In this document: in pieces, positions 43,098 to 50,302 of the stretch
Layout: every line of letters begins with the position of its first letter
Position numbering within the stretch: the first letter of the stretch is position 1
NCBI GenBank assembly: GCA_029781595.1
Contig: JAKOWJ010000351.1
Span: forward strand, 19,045 to 83,044
Direction: 5' to 3'
DNA from: Pseudomonadota bacterium
GTDB taxonomy: Bacteria; Pseudomonadota; Gammaproteobacteria; Burkholderiales; Usitatibacteraceae
Length of the DNA: 64,000 bases
The notes under the pieces: model-generated
Databases searched by the model: none
What the model was told of the DNA's origin: nothing
Seen by the model: only the letters and a program-made list of their open reading frames with translations
Made by a program: the position numbers and the translations under genes

Positions 43098-43787
43098 ATG
43101 ATCGTGAGCCACGACCTCACCATCCTCTCGATGATCGTCAACGCGAGCATCGTCGTGAAAGTCGTCATGGCGATGCTGGTGCTCGCCTCGCTCTTTTCCT
43201 GGACGTACATCTTCATGAAGGTGTTCGCCCTGCGCCGGGCGCACCGCCAGGCCGACGACTTCGAGCGCGAGTTCTGGGGCGGCGCCGACCTCGTGGGCCT
43301 GTACCAGCGGGCGGCGGGCGGGCGCTACGTGGCCGCGGGCATGGAGCGCATCTTCGAGGCGGGATTCAAGGAGTTCCTCAAGCTCAAGGGGCGCGCGGGC
43401 GCGGACGTGACCGCGCTCATGGACGGCACGCGCCGCGCGATGAAGGCGACGCTGCAGCGCGAGGTGGACGCCCTGGAGCTGCACCTGTCCTTCCTGGCGA
43501 CGGTGGGCTCGGTGAGCCCGTACATCGGCCTCTTCGGCACGGTGTGGGGGATCATGAACGCCTTCCGGGGCCTGTCCAACGTCGCGCAGGCCACGCTCGC
43601 CCAGGTGGCGCCGGGCATCGCCGAGGCGCTGGTGGCCACGGCCATCGGCCTGTTCGCGGCCATCCCGGCGGTGATCGCCTACAACCGGTTCGCCCACGAC
43701 ATCGACCGCCTGGCGGGGCGCTACGAGAGCTTCATGGAGGAGCTCACGAACATCCTGCAGCGCCAGGCCCACCAGCCGGAGCGATGA
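43098..43787 (+). CDS. tolQ: Tol-Pal system protein TolQ
   Basis: This 229-residue inner-membrane protein has three membrane helices (about 15-40, 140-165 and 175-200) and the MotA/TolQ/ExbB proton-channel signature GLFGTVWGIMNAF. It forms the proton-driven motor with TolR that energises TolA for outer-membrane constriction. ATG 43098 follows a weak ribosome site. The gene overlaps tolR. Confidence 0.95.
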   Translation: MIVSHDLTILSMIVNASIVVKVVMAMLVLASLFSWTYIFMKVFALRRAHRQADDFEREFWGGADLVGLYQRAAGGRYVAAGMERIFEAGFKEFLKLKGRAGADVTALMDGTRRAMKATLQREVDALELHLSFLATVGSVSPYIGLFGTVWGIMNAFRGLSNVAQATLAQVAPGIAEALVATAIGLFAAIPAVIAYNRFAHDIDRLAGRYESFMEELTNILQRQAHQPER

Positions 43788-44197
43788 GCGTGCGACGCCG
43801 GCGCGCCATGAGCGAGATCAACGTCGTGCCCTACATCGACGTGATGCTGGTGCTGCTCATCATCTTCATGGTGGCGGCCCCGCTCATCAACCCGGGCCAG
43901 ATCGACCTGCCGCAGGTCGGCGCGAAGCTGGACCCGGCCGTGGCGCCCCTGGAGGTGCGCGTGCGCGCCGACGGCGAGCTCGCCGTGGTGGACCGCTCGC
44001 GGGGCACGGACGAGTACCGCGTGGGGCCGGCCCAGCTGCTGGAAGTGGTGCGCCGCGCCCAGCGGGAGCGCGAAGGGCAGGCCGTGGTCATCGCCGGCGA
44101 CCGCAACGTGCGCTACGAGGAGGTCCTCAAGGTGATGGACATCCTGCAGCGCGGCCAGGTGAAGCGCGTGGGCCTGCTCGCGCGCCCGGCGCCCTAG
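43784..44197 (+). CDS. tolR: Tol-Pal system protein TolR
   Basis: This 137-residue protein has one N-terminal membrane helix with the proton-path aspartate D19 in VPYIDVMLVLLIIFM, followed by a periplasmic domain of the ExbD type. ATG 43784 overlaps the tolQ stop (ATGA). The N-terminus RRRRAMSEIN is basic as expected for the cytoplasmic side. Confidence 0.95.
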   Translation: MSVRRRRAMSEINVVPYIDVMLVLLIIFMVAAPLINPGQIDLPQVGAKLDPAVAPLEVRVRADGELAVVDRSRGTDEYRVGPAQLLEVVRRAQREREGQAVVIAGDRNVRYEEVLKVMDILQRGQVKRVGLLARPAP

Positions 44198-44205
44198 GCC
44201 GGTCG

Positions 44206-45072
44206 GTGGCGCAGCCCGCGCCCGCCCACGAACGCCCGCGCCAGCCGGGGCGGATCCGCTCGATCCTCCTCGCGCTGGGCGTGCACGCGGCCTTCCTCGC
44301 CCTCATCGTCTTCGGCGTTTCCTGGCAGAGCCACCCCACGCCGCCGCTTCAGGCCGAGCTGTGGTCGAAGCTGCCCACGGGGAAGACCACGGTGCTGCCC
44401 AAGGCGGCGCCGAAGCCGCCCGAGCCCGAGCCGCCCAAGCCCGAACCGAAGCCCGAGCCCCGGCCCGAGCCCCCGCCGCCGGAGCCGCCCAAGGCCCAGC
44501 CCGCGCCGGAGCCCCCCAAGCCCGATCCCGAGATCGCGGAGCGCAAGGCGAAGCAGAAGCGCGAAGCCGAGCGCAGGGAGCGCGAGCGGCTCGAAAAGGC
44601 CGAGGCCGAGCGCAAGGCGCGGGAGAAGAAGGAGGCCGAGCGCAAGGAGAAGGAGCGCAAGGAGGCCGAGCGAAAGGAGCGCGAGCGCAAGGAGGCCGAG
44701 CGCAAGGAAAGGGAGGCCAAAGCCCGCGCCGAGGCCGAGGCCGCCCAGGCCAGGGCGCAGGCCGAGGCCGCGGAAAAGGCGCAGATCGCCGAGATCGACG
44801 CGTTCACCAATCGCATCCGCGCTAAAATCCGGGGCAAGGCGAACGTTCCCGACACGGTCCGCGGCCGCCCCGTGGTGGTCGTGCACATCACCGTCCTGCC
44901 GGGCGGCGGGGTGCTCGAGGCGCGGATCGAGAAGCCCAGCGGCAACCCGGCGTACGACGACGCGATCATGCGGGCCATCCGCAGCGCCTCGCCGCTCCCG
45001 GTGCCGCCGGCCGATTCGGAACTTTTCCCGAGGTTTAGGAGCCTTACGCTCAATATCGAGCACGAACGATAG
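44206..45072 (+). CDS. tolA: Tol-Pal system protein TolA
   Basis: This 288-residue protein has a single membrane anchor (about 20-42), a proline-rich segment (P-E-P-K repeats, 65-105), a long Lys/Glu/Arg helix with AERKERERKE-type repeats (110-190) and a C-terminal TonB-like domain (200-288, TVLPGGGVLEARIEKPSGNPAYDDAIMRAI in part). It spans the periplasm to contact TolB, Pal and porins. The start is GTG 44206. Confidence 0.93.
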   Translation: MAQPAPAHERPRQPGRIRSILLALGVHAAFLALIVFGVSWQSHPTPPLQAELWSKLPTGKTTVLPKAAPKPPEPEPPKPEPKPEPRPEPPPPEPPKAQPAPEPPKPDPEIAERKAKQKREAERRERERLEKAEAERKAREKKEAERKEKERKEAERKERERKEAERKEREAKARAEAEAAQARAQAEAAEKAQIAEIDAFTNRIRAKIRGKANVPDTVRGRPVVVVHITVLPGGGVLEARIEKPSGNPAYDDAIMRAIRSASPLPVPPADSELFPRFRSLTLNIEHER

Positions 45073-45103
45073 CCGGGCCCAGCGCCCGCCGGGGCCCGTC
45101 CGC

Positions 45104-46375
45104 ATGATCCGCCTTCTCCTCGCCGCACTCGCCGCCTTCGTCTCGCTCGGCGCGCAGGCCCAGCTCACGATCGACATCACCACCTCCGGGGGCCGCCAGA
45201 TCCCGGTGGCCGTGCTCGCCTTCGCCGGCGAGGCGGCGCAGCCGCAGTCGGTGAGCGCCGTGGTGGGCGCGGACCTCGCGCGCACGGGCCTGTTCCGCCT
45301 GGTGAACACCGTGGGCGTGAGCCCGCTGCCCACGGAGCCCTCGGAGGTGAACTTCGTCGACTGGCAGGCCCGGACGGCCGAGGCCCTCGTGATCGGCAAG
45401 ATCGAGCCGCAGTCGGGCGGGCGCGTGGAGGTGCGCTTCCGCCTCTTCGACGTGCAGAAGCAGGCGCAGCTCGCGAGCTTCTCGTACGTGGTGCTGCCGG
45501 CGCAGCTGCGCGCCACCGCGCACCGCATCGCCGACGTGATCTACGAGCGGCTCACGGGCGAGAAGGGCGTCTTCTCCACCAAGATCACCTACGTGGTGAA
45601 GCGCGGCACGCGCTACGAGCTGCAGGTGGCGGACGCCGACGGCGCCAACGCCCAGGCGGTGCTGGCCTCCAACGAGCCCATCATCTCGCCGGCCTGGTCG
45701 CCGGACGGCAGCCGCATCGCCTACGTCTCCTTCGACCAGAAGAAGCCGGTCGTCGTGGTGCAGAACCTCGCGCAGGGCACCACGCGGGTGCTGGCGGCCT
45801 TCCGGGGCAACAACAGCGCGCCGGCCTGGTCGCCGGACGGCTCGCGCCTGGCGGTCACGCTCACCAAGGACGACATCGCGCAGATCTACGTCATCCCGGC
45901 CGGCGGCGGCGAGCCGCGGCGCCTGGCCGTCACGCCGGCCATCGACACCGAGCCGAACTTCTCGCCGGACGGCAAGTGGATCGTGTTCACCTCGGACCGG
46001 GGCGGCTCCCCGCAGCTCTACCGCATGCCGGCCGACGGGGGGCCGGCGCAGCGCCTGACCTTCGACGGCAACTACAACGTGCGGCCGCGCTACAGCCCCG
46101 ACGGCAAGTCCATCGCCTTCGTGCAGCGCGAGGCGGGCCGGTTCCGCATCGCCGTGCTGGAGGTCGACACGGGCCAGGTGACGGTGCTCACCGACGGCAC
46201 GCTGGACGACTCGCCCACCTACGCGCCCAACGGCAAGATGATCCTCTACGAGGCGCAGTCCGACGGACGCGGCCAGCTCGCGGCGGTCTCGAGCGACGGC
46301 CGCGTGCGCCAGCGCCTGGTGTCGTCGGCCGGCGACGTGCGGGACCCCGCGTGGGGACCGTTGCCTACCAATTGA
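45104..46375 (+). CDS. tolB: Tol-Pal system beta-propeller protein TolB
   Basis: This 423-residue periplasmic protein has a signal peptide (cut after AQA near residue 19), an N-terminal alpha/beta domain (20-150) and a six-bladed propeller with repeated SPDG motifs (AWSPDGSRIAY, AWSPDGSRLAV, FSPDGKWIVF, YSPDGKSIAF). It binds Pal and TolA. The spacing to tolA (31 bases) and pal (58 bases) suggests one operon. Confidence 0.96.
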   Translation: MIRLLLAALAAFVSLGAQAQLTIDITTSGGRQIPVAVLAFAGEAAQPQSVSAVVGADLARTGLFRLVNTVGVSPLPTEPSEVNFVDWQARTAEALVIGKIEPQSGGRVEVRFRLFDVQKQAQLASFSYVVLPAQLRATAHRIADVIYERLTGEKGVFSTKITYVVKRGTRYELQVADADGANAQAVLASNEPIISPAWSPDGSRIAYVSFDQKKPVVVVQNLAQGTTRVLAAFRGNNSAPAWSPDGSRLAVTLTKDDIAQIYVIPAGGGEPRRLAVTPAIDTEPNFSPDGKWIVFTSDRGGSPQLYRMPADGGPAQRLTFDGNYNVRPRYSPDGKSIAFVQREAGRFRIAVLEVDTGQVTVLTDGTLDDSPTYAPNGKMILYEAQSDGRGQLAAVSSDGRVRQRLVSSAGDVRDPAWGPLPTN

Positions 46376-46433
46376 GCGCGGCGCAGAATCGCGCAGGATT
46401 CCAACGAGCGGGTACATAGAAAGGAGTCGTCCC

Positions 46434-46964
46434 ATGAAGAAGATCGCCCTGAGCATCGTGATGGCCACCCTGGTCGCCGCCTGCGGCACGTCCGAGGTGA
46501 AGAAGGACGTGCCGGTCGCCGACCACTCGGCGTCCACCACCAAGCCCTCGCAGTCGGGCACCACGACGACCACGCCGAGCACCAAGCCGGTCATCACGGC
46601 CAACCCGCTCACGGACCCCAACAACATCCTGTCGAAGCGCAGCGTCTACTTCGACTTCGACTCCAACGCGGTCAAGGACGAGTTCCGCGGCCTCGTCCAG
46701 GCCCACGCGCGCTACATGGTCGACAAGCGCGACGCGAAGGCGAAGATCGAGGGCAACTGCGACGAGCGCGGCAGCCGCGAGTACAACCTCGCGCTGGGCC
46801 AGCGCCGCGCGGAGGCCGTGAAGAAGGTCATGACGGTTCTCGGCGTCCAGGAGGGCCGCATCGAGACCGTGAGCTTCGGCGAGGAGAAGCCCAAGGCCAC
46901 GGGGCACGACGAGGCCGCCTGGTCGCAGAACCGCCGCGCCGACATCAAGTATGTCGGCGAGTAG
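46434..46964 (+). CDS. pal: Peptidoglycan-associated lipoprotein Pal
   Basis: This 176-residue lipoprotein has a lipobox LVAAC with the lipidated Cys at residue 17, a Thr/Ser/Pro linker, and an OmpA-like domain (about 65-176) with YFDFDSN, the peptidoglycan-binding GNCDERGSREYNLALGQRRA, and a C-terminal NRRADI. ATG 46434 follows AAAGGAG. The last 14 bases overlap cpoB. Confidence 0.96.
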   Translation: MKKIALSIVMATLVAACGTSEVKKDVPVADHSASTTKPSQSGTTTTTPSTKPVITANPLTDPNNILSKRSVYFDFDSNAVKDEFRGLVQAHARYMVDKRDAKAKIEGNCDERGSREYNLALGQRRAEAVKKVMTVLGVQEGRIETVSFGEEKPKATGHDEAAWSQNRRADIKYVGE

Positions 46965-47769
46965 CATCCGCCTGGCCGTGGCGGCGATGGCCCTCGCCGC
47001 CACGGGGCTCGCCCACGCCGGGATCTTCGACGACGACGAGGCGCGCAAGCGCATCGAGGACATCCGCGCGCAGCAGGAGAAGACGGCGCGCGAGATGAAC
47101 GAGCGCCTCGGCCGCCTCGAGGAGCGCGTGAAGAACATCGGCGTGGTGGAGCTGCTGCAGCAGATCCAGGCGCTCGGCGACGACCTCGCGCGGCTGCGCG
47201 GCAGCCTCGAGGTGCTGGCGAACCAGAACGACCAGCTGCAGAAGCGCCAGCGCGACTTCTACCTCGACCTGGACTCGCGCCTGAAGCGCCTGGAAGGCAC
47301 GTCCGCCGCGCCCGCGGCGTCCGGCCCGCCGGCGGCCGCGGCGGCCACGGCGCCCGAGGCGGCGCCCCACGCGCCGACGAAGGAGGAGCAGGCCCGCGAG
47401 GTGAAGGCCTACGACGCGGCCTCCAGCCTCTTCCGGCGCAACGACTTCGCCTCGTCGGCCGACGCGTTCCGCGCCTTCCTGCGCGACTACCCGCAGAGCG
47501 CGCTTGCGCCCAACGCCACGTACTGGATCGGCATCTGCCAGGCGAACCTTCGCGACTACAAGGGCGCGCTGGCCACGCAGGAGGGGCTGCTCACCCGCTA
47601 CCCGCAGTCGGCGAAGGCGCCCGACGCGCTGCTCGCGGTGGCCGCCATCCAGTCCGAGCAGGGCGACACCGGCTCGGCGCGCAACACCCTCGAGGACATC
47701 ATCGCGCGCTTCCCCGGCTCGGAGGCGGCCGGCAAGGCCCGCACGCGTCTCGGCGCGCTGCGCCGCTAG
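46951..47769 (+). CDS. cpoB: Cell division coordinator CpoB (YbgF)
   Basis: This 272-residue periplasmic protein has a signal peptide (cut after AHA near residue 23), a trimerising coiled coil (30-110), an Ala/Pro linker, and three TPR-like repeats (about 150-270, [21 protein letters not shown] in part). CpoB couples outer-membrane constriction to peptidoglycan synthesis. It closes the tol-pal operon. Confidence 0.94.
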   Translation: MSASSIRLAVAAMALAATGLAHAGIFDDDEARKRIEDIRAQQEKTAREMNERLGRLEERVKNIGVVELLQQIQALGDDLARLRGSLEVLANQNDQLQKRQRDFYLDLDSRLKRLEGTSAAPAASGPPAAAAATAPEAAPHAPTKEEQAREVKAYDAASSLFRRNDFASSADAFRAFLRDYPQSALAPNATYWIGICQANLRDYKGALATQEGLLTRYPQSAKAPDALLAVAAIQSEQGDTGSARNTLEDIIARFPGSEAAGKARTRLGALRR

Positions 47770-47776
47770 GCCGAGA

Positions 47777-48457
47777 GTGGACACGGCCGTCGTCCTCGTC
47801 TCCGGGGGCCTGGACTCCGCGACCGTGCTCGCGATGGCCCGCGCCGAGGGCTGGCGCTGCCACGCCCTCTCGGTGGACTACGGGCAGCGGCACCGGGCGG
47901 AGCTCGACGCCGCCGCGGCCGTGTCGCGGGCGCTGGGGGCCGAGGGGCACCGCGTCGTGCGCGTGGACCTGGCCGTCTTCGGCGGCTCCGCGCTCACCGA
48001 CGCCTCGATCGCCGTGCCGACGGCGCCCACCGCCGGCATCCCCGTGACCTACGTGCCGGCCCGCAACACGATCCTGCTCGCGCTCGCGCTGGCGCAGGCC
48101 GAGGTGCTCGGCGCCGACGCGATCTACACGGGCGCCAACGCCGTCGACTACTCCGGGTACCCCGACTGCCGGCCGGCGTTCCTCGAGGCCTTCGAGGCCC
48201 TGGCCAACCTGGCCACGAAGCGGGCCGTCGAGGGCGCTCCCGTGGCGATCCGGGCGCCCATCCTGCACTTGGGCAAGGCCGAGATCATCCGCCGCGGGCA
48301 CGAGCTGGGCGTGGACTTCTCCCGCACGGTCTCCTGCTACCGCGCGGACGGGCAGGGGCGCGCCTGCGGCGCCTGCGACGCCTGCCGGCTGCGCCGCGAG
48401 GGGTTCGCCGGCGCGGGCCTCGCCGACCCCACGCGCTACCAGCCGGGCGCGACCTGA
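47777..48457 (+). CDS. queC: 7-cyano-7-deazaguanine synthase QueC
   Basis: This 226-residue enzyme converts carboxy-deazaguanine to preQ0 for queuosine in tRNA. It has the PP-loop SGGLDSAT at residues 9-16 and four zinc-ligand cysteines in the C-terminal segment [17 protein letters not shown]. The start is GTG 47777, seven bases after cpoB; queC follows the tol-pal genes in many proteobacteria. Residues 80-200 hold the conserved [13 protein letters not shown] and [15 protein letters not shown]. Confidence 0.95.
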   Translation: MDTAVVLVSGGLDSATVLAMARAEGWRCHALSVDYGQRHRAELDAAAAVSRALGAEGHRVVRVDLAVFGGSALTDASIAVPTAPTAGIPVTYVPARNTILLALALAQAEVLGADAIYTGANAVDYSGYPDCRPAFLEAFEALANLATKRAVEGAPVAIRAPILHLGKAEIIRRGHELGVDFSRTVSCYRADGQGRACGACDACRLRREGFAGAGLADPTRYQPGAT

Positions 48458-48464
48458 GCCGCCC

Positions 48465-48532
48465 CCCATGTGGGTATCGGCCACTCCCCCATCGGAGGGA
48501 TGGGCCGCCGGGGGGGCATTCCCAATAATGGG
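48465..48532. promoter_or_regulatory. G/C-tract inverted repeats before yedE-type gene
   Basis: CCCA-TG-TGGG lies at 48465-48474 and CCCA-ATAA-TGGG at 48521-48532, with CCCCC and GGAGGGATGGG tracts between. The second repeat has an AATAAT that could serve as a -10. Similar repeats precede soeA and tusA, and CCCATGTGGG is identical to the one at 60056. Confidence 0.45.
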
Positions 48533-48553
48533 CCGCCCAACCGGGAGTCCGCC

Positions 48554-49675
48554 ATGAGCGCCGCCTCGCACCTCTCCTCCATCGTCGTCTGGTCCGGATT
48601 CGGAATCGCCTTCGCGGTCGGCGCCGTCGCCCAGCGCACGAACTTCTGCACCATGGGCGCGATCTCGGACATCGTGAACATGGGCAGCTGGGGCCGCATG
48701 CGGATGTGGCTGCTCGCCATGGCCGTCGCCGTCGCGGGGGCCTCCGTCCTTCAGCTCACCGGGCAGGTCGACCTCGCCAAGTCCATCTACGTGCGCCCGG
48801 GCTTCTCCTGGCTGTCGTACGCGCTGGGCGGCTTCCTCTTCGGCGTCGGGATGACGCTGGGCTCGGGCTGCGGCAACAAGACCCTCGTGCGCATCGGCGG
48901 CGGGAGCCTGAAATCCGTGGTCGTGCTCGTGTTCCTGGCGATCTCGGCGTACATGACGATGAAGGGCCTGTTCGGGATCTGGCGCGTGACGTGGATCGAT
49001 CCCGTGGCCGTGGACCTCGCCGCGCGCGGCCTGCCGGGCCAGGACCTGCCGTCGATCGTGGCCGCCGCTTCGGGGCTGGACCGCCGCACGGCGTACGGGG
49101 CGGTGGCGGCGGTGGTGGCCGTCGCGCTCGCGGCCTTCGCCTTCAAGGACCGCGAGTTCCGCGGCAGCTTCGACCACGTGCTGGGCGGCGTGGTGATCGG
49201 CGCGGCCGTGGTCGCGGGCTGGTACGTGACGGGGCACCTGGGCTACGCGGAGAACCCCGACACGCTCGAGAACACCTTCTTCGCCACGAACAGCCGCACC
49301 ATCGAGTCGCTCTCGTTCGTCGCCCCGGCGGCCTTCGGCCTCGAGCTCCTCATGCTGTGGAGCGACGCCTCGCTCGCGATCTCCTTCGGCGTGGCGCTCG
49401 CGCTCGGCGTCATCGCGGGATCGGCGGCCTACTCGCTCGCGACGCGCAGCTTCCGCTGGGAGGGGTTCGCGTCCGCGGAGGACACGGCCAACCACGTCGT
49501 GGGCGGCATCCTCATGGGATTCGGCGGGGTCACGGCGCTGGGCTGCACCATCGGGCAGGGCATCACGGGCATCTCGACTCTGGCGGCCGGATCGGTGCTC
49601 GCCACCCTGGCGATCGTCGCGGGCTCCTGGGCGGCCATGAAGTACCAGTACTGGCGGCTGGAACGGGCGGGCTGA
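48554..49675 (+). CDS. YeeE/YedE-family sulfur-compound transporter
   Basis: This 373-residue inner-membrane protein contains two YeeE/YedE (DUF395) halves with about ten helices. The conserved cysteines occur in QRTNFCTMGAISD, LGSGCGNKTLVR and ALGCTIGQGITG, as in thiosulfate/sulfur permeases of this family. It probably brings thiosulfate or another reduced sulfur species into the cytoplasm. ATG 48554 is chosen because it follows GGGAG and starts the conserved part; an in-frame GTG-like start further up adds a Gly-rich, non-conserved stretch. It begins the sulfur island. Confidence 0.88.
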   Translation: MSAASHLSSIVVWSGFGIAFAVGAVAQRTNFCTMGAISDIVNMGSWGRMRMWLLAMAVAVAGASVLQLTGQVDLAKSIYVRPGFSWLSYALGGFLFGVGMTLGSGCGNKTLVRIGGGSLKSVVVLVFLAISAYMTMKGLFGIWRVTWIDPVAVDLAARGLPGQDLPSIVAAASGLDRRTAYGAVAAVVAVALAAFAFKDREFRGSFDHVLGGVVIGAAVVAGWYVTGHLGYAENPDTLENTFFATNSRTIESLSFVAPAAFGLELLMLWSDASLAISFGVALALGVIAGSAAYSLATRSFRWEGFASAEDTANHVVGGILMGFGGVTALGCTIGQGITGISTLAAGSVLATLAIVAGSWAAMKYQYWRLERAG

Positions 49676-49686
49676 GCGCTCGCGGT

Positions 49687-49716
49687 TTGACCCGGATCGC
49701 CGCGGAAAGCTATAAT
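49687..49716 (+). promoter_or_regulatory. Sigma-70 promoter for tRNA genes
   Basis: TTGACC at 49687-49692 and TATAAT at 49711-49716 are 18 bases apart and followed by a GC discriminator, a strong stable-RNA-like promoter. Confidence 0.7.
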
Positions 49717-49728
49717 TTCGCGCTTTCC

Positions 49729-49804
49729 GGGGCGTTAGCTCAGTTGGTAGAGCAGCGGACTTTTAATCCGTTGGTCACTGGTTCGAATCCAGTACGCCCT
49801 ACCA
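49729..49804 (+). tRNA. tRNA-Lys (anticodon TTT)
   Basis: The 76-base sequence folds as a cloverleaf with acceptor GGGGCGT/ACGCCCT, D arm GCTC/GAGC, anticodon loop CTTTTAA and T arm with GGTTCGAATCC; CCA is encoded. Anticodon TTT reads AAA/AAG lysine codons. The first pair is G-T. Confidence 0.95.
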
Positions 49805-49832
49805 GCTCCCCGCCCCGGAGGAGCCTCCAAGC

Positions 49833-49908
49833 GGGCCGTTAGCTCAGCTGGTAGAGCAGCGGACTCTTAATCCGTTGGTCGAAGGTTCGAATCCTTCACG
49901 GCCCACCA
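49833..49908 (+). tRNA. tRNA-Lys (anticodon CTT)
   Basis: A second 76-base cloverleaf with acceptor GGGCCGT/ACGGCCC, anticodon loop CTCTTAA and encoded CCA follows 28 bases after the first. The D and anticodon arms are nearly identical to the first copy, so the two arose by duplication. Anticodon CTT reads AAG. Confidence 0.95.
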
Positions 49909-50302
49909 ACCCCTTGGTTCCGACGCGCTCCCGCCAGCGCCAGCCCATCCCCACGTCGCGGCACGTGCCTCGCCACCCGGCCGGGACTCCCGCCTCGTTG
50001 ATCGAGAACAAGCCCGCCCGGCATTCGCGGCGCAGGATGGGAACGGTCGCGACCACCGGCCGCGACCTCCCCGGGCGGTCAATCACTCTCATGGGCTACG
50101 GATACCCCTTAGGGGTGATGGACTTCCCCTGCGTCATGCCGCGAAATCGGGTCGACTCGCCTTCATTTCCGCAGTTGAATCGCGCATCGCCGTCCATCCC
50201 GGCCCCCGCGGGCCCGGGCAAGCGGCCCCGCGAGGCGGCGCGCGCGTGCCGGAAGCCCGGCTTCGCGACGAGGGCGGGCCTTCGGAAGTGAACGGGGAAA
50301 CC
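49909..50302. other. 394-base intergenic region with soeA control signals
   Basis: No supported gene lies between the tRNAs and soeA. The main feature is the ACCCC-TTA-GGGGT dyad at 50104-50116. A GTG-led in-frame extension from 50246 exists but is Arg/Pro-rich and not like SoeA proteins. Confidence 0.5.
50104..50116. promoter_or_regulatory. ACCCC-TTA-GGGGT operator-like dyad before soeA
   Basis: A perfect 5-base inverted repeat with a 3-base centre, flanked by AT and GAT, lies 186 bases before the soeA ATG. It matches the general form of operators of the CsoR/CstR family (runs of C and G around a short AT centre), which in several bacteria control persulfide and sulfite genes. No csoR-type gene is in the window. 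Confidence 0.45.
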
